DNA of 64,000 nt, taken from NCBI GenBank assembly GCA_031292485.1, contig JARLHA010000014.1, forward strand, positions 1 to 64,000. The letters are read 5' to 3'. Every line of letters starts with the position of its first letter. The stretch's first letter is position 1. The notes beneath the pieces are model-generated. The model saw nothing but the letters and a program-made list of their open reading frames with translations. It was not told where the DNA came from and ran no database searches. This document shows, piece by piece, positions 17,560 to 26,029 of the stretch. This stretch comes from Mucilaginibacter sp. Its GTDB lineage: Bacteria > Bacteroidota > Bacteroidia > Sphingobacteriales > Sphingobacteriaceae. The position numbers and the translations under genes are program-made.

Positions 17560-18921
17560 TTAACTTACAGTTTCCAATTTCGGCAGCGGATCAGCATAAT
17601 GTGCCAACCCAAAATTCCTTGTTACCGCTTCGGAAGCATTGGTTACGTGCCATTCAAATTCATCCCTGAAATGGCGGATCGCGCTGGCCACCGGCCATGC
17701 AGCCGCGTCACCCAGCGGACATATAGTATTTCCTTCAATTTTTTTCGATACATCAACCAGCAGGTCCATGTCGCTCATTTTGCCGTGGCCGTACTCCAAA
17801 CGGTGCAATACTTTTTCCATCCACCCGGTACCTTCGCGGCATGGCGAGCATTGCCCGCAGCTTTCGTGATGATAAAAACGGGTAAAGTTCCAGGTATTGC
17901 GAACAATACACTGATCTTCGTCAAAGGCGATAAAACCACCCGAACCCATCATAGTACCGGTTGCAAATCCGCCATCGGCCAATGATTCATAGCTCATCAG
18001 GCGGGGCTGGTTATTAATGGTTTTCAGGAAAAGATTTGCAGGAAGAATAGGTACTGATGAACCACCGGCCACAACTGCTTTTAAACGTTTGCCGTTGGCG
18101 ATGCCACCACAATATTCATCAGAATATAAAAACTCTTCGGCGGGCAGGCCCAGGTCAATTTCATAAACCCCCGGTTTTTTAACGTTGCCGCCGGCTGAGA
18201 TCAATTTGGTGCCGGTACTGCGGCCAATGCCTATTTTGGCATATTCTTCGCCGCCTTCGTTGATGATGGGGACCACAGCCGCTATCGATTCAACATTATT
18301 AACAACGGTTGGGCAGCCATATAAACCTGCAATCGCGGGGAATGGTGGTTTGATACGCGGGTTACCGCGCTTGCCTTCCAAAGATTCCAATAAAGCGGTT
18401 TCTTCGCCGCAGATATAAGCGCCACCGCCTGGTTGTACATATAATTCAAGATCGTAGCCCGAGCCCAGGATGTTTTTACCAAGAAAACCAGCGTTTTTTG
18501 CTTCGGCAATTGCTTTTTCAAGGATCCTGATCTGCGGCATCATTTCGCCGCGGACGTAGATATAAGATACCTTAGCGCCAAGGGCGTAGCTAGCAGTGAT
18601 CATTCCCTCTATCAACAAGTGTGGGATATAGGTCATCAGGTAACGGTCCTTAAAGGTTCCGGGTTCTGATTCATCAGCATTGCAAACCAGGTAGCGGGCA
18701 ACACCTTCGGGTTTGGCCAAAAAGCTCCATTTCATCCCGGTAGGGAAACCTGCACCGCCACGGCCGCGCAGCCCTGATTTCTTAACTTCTTCAACCACTT
18801 CGTCTGGCGACATGGTTTTTAAAGCTTTTTCAACCGAAGCGTAGCCGCCTTTTGAGCGGTAAACATCAAAAGTATTGATGCCCGGTACGTTGATGTGTTC
18901 TAATAGTAATTTACGTGCCAT
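17560..18921 (-). CDS. nuoF: NADH-quinone oxidoreductase subunit F
   Basis: 453-aa NADH- and FMN-binding subunit. The FMN/NADH loops GRGGAGFPTGMKW and NADESEPGTFKDR are present, as are GAYICGEETALLESLEG and the [4Fe-4S] motif SCGQCSPCREGT with its fourth Cys in NTICPLGD. It oxidises NADH and passes electrons to NuoE and NuoG. It is separated from nuoE by two small membrane-protein genes. Confidence 0.97.
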   Translation of the reverse strand: MARKLLLEHINVPGINTFDVYRSKGGYASVEKALKTMSPDEVVEEVKKSGLRGRGGAGFPTGMKWSFLAKPEGVARYLVCNADESEPGTFKDRYLMTYIPHLLIEGMITASYALGAKVSYIYVRGEMMPQIRILEKAIAEAKNAGFLGKNILGSGYDLELYVQPGGGAYICGEETALLESLEGKRGNPRIKPPFPAIAGLYGCPTVVNNVESIAAVVPIINEGGEEYAKIGIGRSTGTKLISAGGNVKKPGVYEIDLGLPAEEFLYSDEYCGGIANGKRLKAVVAGGSSVPILPANLFLKTINNQPRLMSYESLADGGFATGTMMGSGGFIAFDEDQCIVRNTWNFTRFYHHESCGQCSPCREGTGWMEKVLHRLEYGHGKMSDMDLLVDVSKKIEGNTICPLGDAAAWPVASAIRHFRDEFEWHVTNASEAVTRNFGLAHYADPLPKLETVS

Positions 18922-18926
18922 TACTG

Positions 18927-19109
18927 TTAATATATTTTGCCGGTTAATTTATAAACGGCTATATGTTTTGCCACACAATTTGACAATATCAATACGGCAA
19001 TTAAACCAATTATTAAATTGTTATGCGGCTGAATATTCCAAAACAAAAACAATATAATCCCGCTGATTAAGGCCGAATCCCATAATATCAATTTTGTTCT
19101 GTTGTTCAT
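18927..19109 (-). CDS. Small membrane protein A in the nuo operon
   Basis: 60-aa protein with two predicted membrane segments (roughly residues 8-25 and 30-48) and a basic C-terminal tail CVAKHIAVYKLTGKIY. It resembles the next ORF (19140-19322): same length, a TxLI..D start, and C..(R/K)HI..Y..T...Y at identical distance from the end. It is codirectional, 5 bases upstream of nuoF. Function unknown; candidates are a complex I accessory or assembly peptide. Not a recognised family. Confidence 0.65.
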   Translation of the reverse strand: MNNRTKLILWDSALISGIILFLFWNIQPHNNLIIGLIAVLILSNCVAKHIAVYKLTGKIY

Positions 19110-19139
19110 TTATTTTTATCTGCTCTTAAGGTAAACTAG

Positions 19140-19322
19140 CTAATACAATCGTTTTGTATGCCGGTAATGATTGATATGCCTGATAATGCAGCTGGCTACA
19201 GCAATAATTATCAGGAACTTCAGGAACACCGGTATTTGATCAAAGCTTTCGTTAGTTAAATTGATAACAGCTACGGTTACAACCAACAAAGTATCTGAAA
19301 CAATTAAAGTTGTTCCTGTCAT
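19140..19322 (-). CDS. Small membrane protein B in the nuo operon
   Basis: 60-aa, two-membrane-segment protein with C-terminus CIIRHINHYRHTKRLY, an apparent paralogue of the 18927-19109 product. It starts 2 bases after the nuoE stop, spacing typical of a translated gene in an operon. Conserved residue spacing between the two copies argues for selection rather than chance ORFs. Function unknown. Confidence 0.65.
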   Translation of the reverse strand: MTGTTLIVSDTLLVVTVAVINLTNESFDQIPVFLKFLIIIAVASCIIRHINHYRHTKRLY

Positions 19323-19324
19323 TA

Positions 19325-19849
19325 TTAATTTTCGCCTTTCGCCTTTAATTCCGCAATCAGCTTATCAACCCCCTCGTTTGTTAAATTTTCATAAAATGTA
19401 TATTCGGGACCAATTTGCAAAACCGGGCCGAAACCGCAGGCTGCAAGGCATTCAACACCTCTCCAGCTAAACAAGCCGTCGGGTGTAACTTCACCTTCCT
19501 TAACCCCCAGTTTTTCTTCAATATGGTCCATTATTTTTTCAGCGCCAACCAGGCAGCAAGGGCCCGTACGGCAAACCTCCAGTACATATTTGCCCTGCGG
19601 GCGCAAAAAATACATGGAGTAAAAAGTGGCCACTTCATAAACTTCAATCGACTGGATACTGAGGTATTTGGCCACGGTATCCATAGCTGCGGCGCTTAGC
19701 CAGCCCAATTCAGCCTGCACCAGGTGTAAAATGGGCAATAAAGCCGATTTTTGTTTCCCTTCGGGATAACGGCTTACGATTTCATCAAACTTTTTTAACA
19801 GTTCCGGCGAAAATTCAACCGGCGCCTGGGTTTCTTCAACTCTAAGCAT
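19325..19849 (-). CDS. nuoE: NADH-quinone oxidoreductase subunit E
   Basis: 174-aa thioredoxin-fold [2Fe-2S] subunit. Four cluster cysteines are visible: CRTGPC and later CLAACG. Together with NuoF it forms the NADH-dehydrogenase tip. Its start overlaps the nuoD 3' end by 8 bases. Length is normal. Confidence 0.96.
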   Translation of the reverse strand: MLRVEETQAPVEFSPELLKKFDEIVSRYPEGKQKSALLPILHLVQAELGWLSAAAMDTVAKYLSIQSIEVYEVATFYSMYFLRPQGKYVLEVCRTGPCCLVGAEKIMDHIEEKLGVKEGEVTPDGLFSWRGVECLAACGFGPVLQIGPEYTFYENLTNEGVDKLIAELKAKGEN

Positions 19850-21053
19850 CTAACTCTCCGGCTATAACGTTTAAACTACTCATGTTAATTATCGCATCTG
19901 ATAGCAGCATGCCGCGGCTCATCGGCGCGTACATCTGGTAATTAATGAAGCTTGGGCGGCGGAAATGCAAACGGTATGGCGAACGTCCGCCATCGTTTAC
20001 CAGATAAAAGCCCAGTTCGCCGTTACCACCTTCAACCGAGTGGTAAACTTCTGTGTTTGGTGTAGGTATTTCGCCCATCACTATTTTAAAGTGATAGATT
20101 AACGCTTCCATATTATTATATACATCCTCTTTCGGAGGCAGGTAAAAGTCGGGTACATCCGCATGGAAAATATCCGTAGGTTCTTTTTCAAGTTTTACCA
20201 AAGCCTGCTCAATCAGGCGCAAGCTTTGCCACATTTCTTCCTGGCGTACCAGGTAGCGGCTGTATACATCGCCATTTTCGCCAACAGGTACTTCAAAATC
20301 AAACTCCTCGTATGAGCAATAAGGGTTCATCGCCCTTACGTCATAATCAACACCCGTTGCGCGTAATATAGGGCCGCTCCAGCTGTAGCTTATCGCGTCT
20401 TCGGCGGTTACTGCTGCAACGTCTTTGGTACGGTCAATAAATATGCGGTTACGTTTAGTAAGGTTTTCAAATTCCTTTAAAACAACCGGGTATTCTTTTA
20501 AAAACTTACGCAGTTTTCTAAAAGCGATGGCGTTAAAATTACGTTCAAAACCGCCAATGCGGCCAATATTGGTAGTAAGGCGCGATCCGCAAACTTCTTC
20601 GTAAATTTCGTAAATAGCCTCGCGGTATTCCATTACGTAAAAGAAACCAGTAGCAGCGCCGGTATCTACCGCAAGTACGCTGTTGCAAATCAAATGGTCG
20701 GCAATACGAGCCAGTTCCATAATGATGATGCGCAGGTAATCAACACGTTTAGGGGTTTCGATACCCAGTAATTTTTCAACCGTCATGTGCCAGCCCATGT
20801 TATTGATGGGGGATGAGCAGTAGTTTAATCTGTCGGTTAATGGGGTGATCTGGTAAAATGGCCGGTGTTCGGCGATTTTTTCAAAAGCACGGTGGATGTA
20901 GCCTATGGTGGATACGCCGCTTACAATTCTTTCGCCATCCAGCTGCAGCACATTCTGGAATACACCGTGTGTGGCAGGGTGGGTTGGGCCCAGGTTAAGG
21001 GTTGAAAGCTCGGTTTGCGGATCGTTATCTGTATATACCGGATGGTTCTGCAT
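19842..21053 (-). CDS. nuoD: NADH-quinone oxidoreductase subunit D
   Basis: 403-aa 49-kDa-type subunit that, with NuoB, forms the quinone-reduction site. Typical blocks are GPTHPATHGVFQNVLQLDGE, YIHRAFEKIAE and the C-terminal RLHFRRPSFINYQ. Separate from nuoC, unlike the fused NuoCD of enterobacteria. Confidence 0.97.
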   Translation of the reverse strand: MQNHPVYTDNDPQTELSTLNLGPTHPATHGVFQNVLQLDGERIVSGVSTIGYIHRAFEKIAEHRPFYQITPLTDRLNYCSSPINNMGWHMTVEKLLGIETPKRVDYLRIIIMELARIADHLICNSVLAVDTGAATGFFYVMEYREAIYEIYEEVCGSRLTTNIGRIGGFERNFNAIAFRKLRKFLKEYPVVLKEFENLTKRNRIFIDRTKDVAAVTAEDAISYSWSGPILRATGVDYDVRAMNPYCSYEEFDFEVPVGENGDVYSRYLVRQEEMWQSLRLIEQALVKLEKEPTDIFHADVPDFYLPPKEDVYNNMEALIYHFKIVMGEIPTPNTEVYHSVEGGNGELGFYLVNDGGRSPYRLHFRRPSFINYQMYAPMSRGMLLSDAIINMSSLNVIAGELDA

Positions 21054-21058
21054 TGCTT

Positions 21059-21562
21059 TTATCTTCCAAAAAAATAATCTTTTTTATCAACACGGTTAGG
21101 GTCTTCCAGCGGGAATTCTTTCCGCATCGGGAAGGCCGTCATGTCGTCAACATTTAATATCCTCCGTAAATCAGGGTGCCCGTCAAATATCACCCCAAAC
21201 AGGTCATAAGTTTCGCGTTCCATCCAGTTGGCGCCGTTCCAAATATTGGTGGCGGTAGGGATATGCACATCAGCATCTTCCAAAAATACCTTTATCCTTA
21301 TGCGTACGTTGTTTACCAGGCTATGCAAATGATAAATTACCCCGATAGGTTTTGGCAGTTCGGGATAGTGGATAGCGGTAATATCTGTTAAATAAATAAA
21401 CTGCAGTGAGGGATCGTTTTTTAACCAGGTTAACAGATCAATGATCTGGTCGCGGCTGGTTTCGAAGGTTGGTAAGCCAAATGGTTCGCCAAGCAGGGTT
21501 ACCTGGTCACTATATTTCTCGCTGATCTTTTTTACAAGATCTTCGTTTGTTAATTTACCCAT
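21059..21562 (-). CDS. nuoC: NADH-quinone oxidoreductase subunit C
   Basis: 167-aa 30-kDa subunit of the peripheral arm. Family motif: WMERETYDLFGVIFDGHPDL followed by RKEFPLEDPNR near the C-terminus. It overlaps nuoB by one base and precedes nuoD by 5 bases. Confidence 0.96.
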   Translation of the reverse strand: MGKLTNEDLVKKISEKYSDQVTLLGEPFGLPTFETSRDQIIDLLTWLKNDPSLQFIYLTDITAIHYPELPKPIGVIYHLHSLVNNVRIRIKVFLEDADVHIPTATNIWNGANWMERETYDLFGVIFDGHPDLRRILNVDDMTAFPMRKEFPLEDPNRVDKKDYFFGR

Positions 21563-22104
21563 TATTGAATTCCGTATGAAGCTAATAGTTCCTGATATTT
21601 AGGCTCATTCCTGCGGCGCAAAGTTTCTGATTGCACCAGTTTTTGAATTTGTATGAAGCCGTCGATAATGGCTTCGGGACGCGGCGGACAGCCGGGCACG
21701 TAAACGTCAACCGGTATCACTTCGTCAATTCCCTGTAAAACCGAATAGGTATCGAAAATACCGCCGCTTGATGCGCAGGCGCCAACAGCCATTACCCAAC
21801 GCGGCTCGGCCATTTGCAGGTAAACCTGGCGTAAAACCGGGCCCATTTTTTTGGAGATGGTACCCATCACCATTAAAAGATCGGCCTGGCGGGGCGAAAA
21901 GCTTAACCGTTCGGCGCCAAACCTGGCCAGGTCATAATGTGGCGACATGGTTGCCATAAATTCGATCCCGCAGCATGAAGTAGCAAATGGCAGTGGCCAC
22001 AACGAATATGAGCGCGCTAAACCTATTGCTTTATCAACCGAAGTAGCAAAGAAACCTGCTCCTTCTACGCCCGCAGGGGCATCAACTAACTGAATTTCAC
22101 TCAT
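21562..22104 (-). CDS. nuoB: NADH-quinone oxidoreductase subunit B
   Basis: 180-aa subunit carrying cluster N2, the electron donor to quinone. Cluster cysteines are in TSCCGIEF, GACASSGG and VPGCPPRPE. Length is normal. It is separated from nuoA by 270 bases containing a long palindromic element. Confidence 0.97.
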   Translation of the reverse strand: MSEIQLVDAPAGVEGAGFFATSVDKAIGLARSYSLWPLPFATSCCGIEFMATMSPHYDLARFGAERLSFSPRQADLLMVMGTISKKMGPVLRQVYLQMAEPRWVMAVGACASSGGIFDTYSVLQGIDEVIPVDVYVPGCPPRPEAIIDGFIQIQKLVQSETLRRRNEPKYQELLASYGIQ

Positions 22105-22256
22105 GATCTATATCAAACAAAAACCCGTCCTAAATTGACTATGTGGTTGCAAATTTACAATAAATAACTAATGTATAAGATACACTTTGCAATATGGTAT
22201 TTATATTTAGAATTAGTCTAAACTGAAAGCCTTATTAACGAAACGGCCAGTTTCGC

Positions 22257-22348
22257 CTCACCCTGCCCTCTCCAAAGGAGAGGGTAAAAAAGAGGAAATT
22301 TAAAAAGCGCGAAGTTTAAGTCCCCTCCTTTGGAGAGGATGGGTGAGG
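22257..22348. repeat. Long palindromic element between nuoA and nuoB
   Basis: Left arm 22257-22280 pairs with right arm 22325-22348. About 22 of 24 positions are complementary, with one small indel. Each arm is itself a hairpin around TCTCCAAAGGAG. It ends about 27 bases after the nuoA stop. It looks like a non-autonomous, MITE- or REP-like intergenic element rather than a nuo-specific control site. A strong structure here could still lower or punctuate read-through into nuoB. Confidence 0.75.
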
Positions 22349-22374
22349 GCTTCGCCGTTTAGGTGAGGCCAAGC

Positions 22375-22746
22375 TTAATCCCAGTCAAGTGCGCCTTTTT
22401 TAATTACATAAATAAAGCCCAGCAGCAGGGTACCCATAAAAATGAACATCTCTATCATGCCTTGCTGGCCCAGGTCTTTGAAATTGACTGCCCAGGGGTA
22501 CATGAAAATTACTTCCACATCAAACAGCACAAAAAGGATGGCTACCAGAAAATATTTGATGGAGATAGGGGTACGCGCATTACCGATGACCTCGATACCA
22601 GATTCAAAGGTGGTTAGCTTATCTTTTGTTTTGCGTGTGGGGCCCAATTTATGGGTAAAAAACATGGTGACAACCACAAAGGCCAATGCCACGATCATTT
22701 GAAAAATGACGGGCAAATAATTTACGGGCAAACTATGAACTTCCAT
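22375..22746 (-). CDS. nuoA: NADH-quinone oxidoreductase subunit A
   Basis: About 123 aa from the ATG at 22746. A longer frame would start at a TTG (22761), but that codon lies within a near-consensus promoter, so the ATG is preferred. It is a three-helix membrane subunit with the KYFLVAILFVLFDVEVIF block diagnostic of NuoA and an FESGIEVIG loop. It is the first gene of the nuo operon. Confidence 0.95.
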   Translation of the reverse strand: MEVHSLPVNYLPVIFQMIVALAFVVVTMFFTHKLGPTRKTKDKLTTFESGIEVIGNARTPISIKYFLVAILFVLFDVEVIFMYPWAVNFKDLGQQGMIEMFIFMGTLLLGFIYVIKKGALDWD

Positions 22747-22750
22747 GCTG

Positions 22751-22758
22751 CAAATATA
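22751..22758 (-). promoter_or_regulatory. Predicted nuo operon -7 box
   Basis: The minus strand reads TATATTTG, an exact match to the Bacteroidota -7 consensus TAnnTTTG. It ends only 4 bases before the nuoA ATG, so the transcript would be leaderless or nearly so. The -33 region would overlap the T-run of the upstream terminator. Confidence 0.5.
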
Positions 22759-22774
22759 CAAACGGAACGATAAT

Positions 22775-22810
22775 AAAAAAGCCTCCCTGATGTTTTATCA
22801 GAGAGGCTTT
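22775..22810 (-). terminator. Rho-independent terminator of the TPR gene
   Basis: Stem 22781-22791 with 22797-22807 (GCCTC/GAGGC and CTGAT/ATCAG with one mismatch), followed on the minus strand by six Ts. It separates the TPR gene from the nuo operon. Confidence 0.9.
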
Positions 22811-22830
22811 CCATTGGAATATTAAATTAA

Positions 22831-24567
22831 TTATTTTGCTTTTCCGGAAGTCTGAAAGTAATAGGTAACCCTGGCATCCGTCGGGTCAAGTTCTTTAGCC
22901 TTGTTAAAATAATCTAACGCTTTGGCGTGGTCCTTATCTTTAAATTCGGCATAGTTGCCTAAATATACATAGGAGTCGACCATATTACTTTTAGTTTCAT
23001 CGTCAAGCGTGCCCCCTTTAGCCAATGTCAGCTGTATGTATTGTTCGTAAAAAGGTTTTGCCAATCCTTTGATATTGTTTCGGTCGCCCGAGTCTTCAAA
23101 ATCCTTTACCTGGGCCTGGTAATATACTACTTTAACATTTGGGCTGGCCAGTTTATGCTGAACATATGTAAAAGCCGAATCAGCTTTTGTAAGCAATGTA
23201 GTATCCGGTTTAAAAGTCTTGTCTGTTTGTGCCTTACGAGCCTGGGCTAAATAGGCCTCATAAAAACTAAATCCTTCTTTAAAATGGTCGGTAAGTTTAG
23301 CATGTGGTGATTTTTCACCAAAAACATGATAAGCATCGGCTGCTTCCTGGTATTTCTTCAACGCATATAGTGATGCAGCTATATCGCCATATACATCCAC
23401 CTGCGTGGTATCCAATGTTAACGCTTTGCGAAGGTCAAGTACGCCTAATGAATCTTTTTTAAGTGCCAGCTCTATCTTGCCTAATTTTAAATAGTCAGTC
23501 GGGATCAAACGTTTTGGATCTGCCTGTGTAACCCATTTGGTTAAAGCGGTTTCGCCGGCGGCATAGTCCTTATTTTCAAGCGCCGCATAACCTAAATAGC
23601 GGTAAACCCTTAAGTTAGATTTTGCCGATCCTGAAAGCTCAGTAGCTACCTTTTGCAGTGTAACATAATCTTTTGCGGTGATCAAAAAGTCGGCGTAGCG
23701 CATTTGCGATTCAACCGAGTAATCGGTAAGACTGATGTATTTTTTATAGTTATCAGCGGCTTCCTGAATTTTTGCGTCATGAGTAGCAGGGTCAGTATCG
23801 GCCCAGCGCAAATCAGTTTCGGCCCATTCGCGATAGGCGGGTCCATAGTTAGGATCGATAGCGAGTGCTGCCTTAAACTGGGTTACGGCGCCGTCAAAGT
23901 TATCTGCATATTTCCACAATACACCTTCGGCAACATTTGCAGCAGCTGATTTAGGGTCTATCGCCAACGCTGATGAATAAGCGCTATAGGCATCATTGCT
24001 GCTTAATTGCGAGCGGTAAGCATCGCCAAGCGCAGTTAATACTTCCGCATCGCGCGGATTGGCGGCTTTGCCCTGGTTTAATACCGCAATTGCTGCATTT
24101 GCATCAGCCTGGGTTACAGCTGATCCTTTGGGACCAATGCTGCTGCCGCTTACAGGCAACAGATATGACAAGCCGATATATAAATACGGCGTGCTGTTTT
24201 TCTTTCCTGCAAGTGTTATTGCGGTATTAAAATCAGTCGTCGCGGTGCTATTGTCTTTTTCTACATGGGCAGCAGCACCCAAACCAACATAATTTAATGC
24301 TGATTTACTGTTTACGGCAAGCCCTTTATTGAAAATTGTTTTGGCCGAGTCCAGGTAATCCTGTTTCAGATATACCCATCCCAGGTAAAAAAAGTTTTCG
24401 TCTTTATCTGCCTGGGTAACAGTCAGGTTTTTTAGCATCGATTTAGCCTTCTGGTATTGTTCGGCATCAATTGCTTTTTTGGCATCTGCTAAACTTTGAG
24501 CAAAAACTGATGAACCTATAAATAACAGTCCTAACCCTGAGGCGGCTATTTTATTGATCATTTTCAT
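22831..24567 (-). CDS. Periplasmic tetratricopeptide-repeat protein
   Basis: 578-aa secreted TPR protein with a signal peptide ending near SSVFAQ, followed by many TPR units across the whole length (e.g. NFFYLGWVYLKQDYLDSAKTIF, ALAIDPNYGPAYREWAE). The last unit is near ALDYFNKAKELDPTDARV. TPR arrays bind proteins, so it is likely a scaffold or adaptor in the envelope. It follows the PstS-like gene of the exb/tonB cluster by 326 bases, on the same strand, and is probably part of that functional group. It ends at a clear terminator. Confidence 0.85.
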   Translation of the reverse strand: MKMINKIAASGLGLLFIGSSVFAQSLADAKKAIDAEQYQKAKSMLKNLTVTQADKDENFFYLGWVYLKQDYLDSAKTIFNKGLAVNSKSALNYVGLGAAAHVEKDNSTATTDFNTAITLAGKKNSTPYLYIGLSYLLPVSGSSIGPKGSAVTQADANAAIAVLNQGKAANPRDAEVLTALGDAYRSQLSSNDAYSAYSSALAIDPKSAAANVAEGVLWKYADNFDGAVTQFKAALAIDPNYGPAYREWAETDLRWADTDPATHDAKIQEAADNYKKYISLTDYSVESQMRYADFLITAKDYVTLQKVATELSGSAKSNLRVYRYLGYAALENKDYAAGETALTKWVTQADPKRLIPTDYLKLGKIELALKKDSLGVLDLRKALTLDTTQVDVYGDIAASLYALKKYQEAADAYHVFGEKSPHAKLTDHFKEGFSFYEAYLAQARKAQTDKTFKPDTTLLTKADSAFTYVQHKLASPNVKVVYYQAQVKDFEDSGDRNNIKGLAKPFYEQYIQLTLAKGGTLDDETKSNMVDSYVYLGNYAEFKDKDHAKALDYFNKAKELDPTDARVTYYFQTSGKAK

Positions 24568-24893
24568 TTTTAATAGTTAATTCGTTATCGTTTTATGTTT
24601 AATTGCGTTCTGTCAGCAGCGGCACATTTACCTCGTATTCTATCCTTTTTTAAGTAAAGCAGCGGTACTTTCTGTATTATTCCAATAGTTTCATTAGCAA
24701 TAACTGCTAAATTACTAATTAATTGTTTTTAACTGCAACATTGTATCTTTAGAAATATTTTTCCTGGTGAAAAAGCACGTAAAAAAACATTTTTTATTGG
24801 ATAATTCTGCAATATTATATTTTTTAGATCGATTTTGCAGGTACAAGTTTAACAAGTTTATATAAAATAAATCAACCAGCTTAACTGTTTCAG
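24568..24893. other. 326-base intergenic region
   Basis: AT-rich gap between the PstS-like gene and the TPR gene. No gene, hairpin or repeat was recognised; presumably it carries the TPR gene promoter. A TATCTTTA box is present on the plus strand but faces no gene. Confidence 0.5.
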
Positions 24894-25808
24894 TTATTTT
24901 ACAATATTAATCTGCCTGTCCGGGATATTATCTGGCAGGATTCCCGATTTTAATACGATCAGCTGTCCTCTTTCGCCTCTCATAAACACTTCAAATTTCA
25001 TACCCAAACTCATATTTCCGGTGCAATTAACAATATATAAATTCCGGGTGAGCGGATATTGTTTTAAAGCAAGCGTGGTTTGCGATGGTGTAAAATAATC
25101 AGGTGATGCATTTTTTGCGGTGTCATTTCTTACCCCCACAATTTTTATGTTGTCAACGGCATCGGCATAATCCTTATCGGGATCGTTGAGCCATGGAAAG
25201 CCCACAATACCGATTGAATTGGGGTGCTGGCTCACGTATTTGATGACGTCTTTATTGGATTTGAGCGAGAAAATATTTTTTTGTTTAAGCTCTTTATTGC
25301 CCGAAAACTCTTTCAGATACCTTACCAGGCCCGAGTTAGGGTTGTCAAAAATGATATTTTTATCCTGCTTCGCCTGTCCGTTAAGCATTTTTTTTACCTC
25401 GCTAACGGTGATAAGGGTATCATTGGAGGATTTGTTAACAATAATGGCGATCGCATCCACGGCAAAACGGTTAACAATGGTTACCAGGTTACGGGATTTT
25501 AGTACTTGTTTTTCCTGCGCGCTCAGTTCGCGCGGGATAAGGACCATCCGAACACTATCTGCTAAAAGCAGGTTGACAGCTTCGTTTTCAGGCGCATAGA
25601 TTACTTTTGGGCGGGCCTTGGTTTCAAGTGCTTTAAAAACGTATAATTCCTGGTCAACAATTGGCTGTAACGATTCATCTACAACCATTGTCAAGCTATC
25701 GGGGGTATATTTGCCCTTTTTTAACGTGTTGGTTTTATGCCCGCAGCTTTGGAACAGCAGGAACAAAACAAGGAGGCAAACGCCGGGGCAGAGACTATAC
25801 CTGGTCAT
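24894..25808 (-). CDS. PstS-like substrate-binding lipoprotein
   Basis: 304-aa lipoprotein (lipobox LFQSC, C22) with a type-II periplasmic binding-protein fold resembling phosphate-binding PstS: DESLQPIVDQELYVF, VDAIAIIVNKSSNDTLIT, FDNPNSGLVRYLKEF, GIVGFPWLND. It could sense or bind phosphate or another anion. No ABC permease or ATPase is adjacent; instead it overlaps a small membrane protein gene by 14 bases in the tonB operon. A role with TonB-energised uptake is inferred only. Confidence 0.8.
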   Translation of the reverse strand: MTRYSLCPGVCLLVLFLLFQSCGHKTNTLKKGKYTPDSLTMVVDESLQPIVDQELYVFKALETKARPKVIYAPENEAVNLLLADSVRMVLIPRELSAQEKQVLKSRNLVTIVNRFAVDAIAIIVNKSSNDTLITVSEVKKMLNGQAKQDKNIIFDNPNSGLVRYLKEFSGNKELKQKNIFSLKSNKDVIKYVSQHPNSIGIVGFPWLNDPDKDYADAVDNIKIVGVRNDTAKNASPDYFTPSQTTLALKQYPLTRNLYIVNCTGNMSLGMKFEVFMRGERGQLIVLKSGILPDNIPDRQINIVK

Positions 25809-26022
25809 TATTTTTTTTAAATATGCGCGAAATCCGCAACACCGCGTAGAGGATGATCAATGAACCGAAAAGTACCTTTTGGGTCTTTGGTAAGTTTGAA
25901 AACAGTTTGTCGTCAAAGATTACCATTAAGCCCCAGGCGAAAATAGCTATAAATACTACGGCTCCTAAAATAAGCAAAAATCGCCGGGATGGCGATTTTT
26001 GCTTGTTATTATCTGTAAACAT
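25795..26022 (-). CDS. Small two-helix membrane protein
   Basis: 75-aa protein with two membrane segments (about residues 14-35 and 46-62) and charged ends. It lies 7 bases after tonB and overlaps the PstS-like gene by 14 bases, so it is clearly part of the operon. No recognised family; possibly an accessory of the Exb/TonB complex. Confidence 0.75.
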   Translation of the reverse strand: MFTDNNKQKSPSRRFLLILGAVVFIAIFAWGLMVIFDDKLFSNLPKTQKVLFGSLIILYAVLRISRIFKKNNDQV

Positions 26023-26029
26023 TTAAATG

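Noticed and set aside
22747..22761. TTG start for nuoA
   Set aside because: The TTG lies in a perfect TAnnTTTG promoter and the ATG at 22746 gives a normal NuoA N-terminus.
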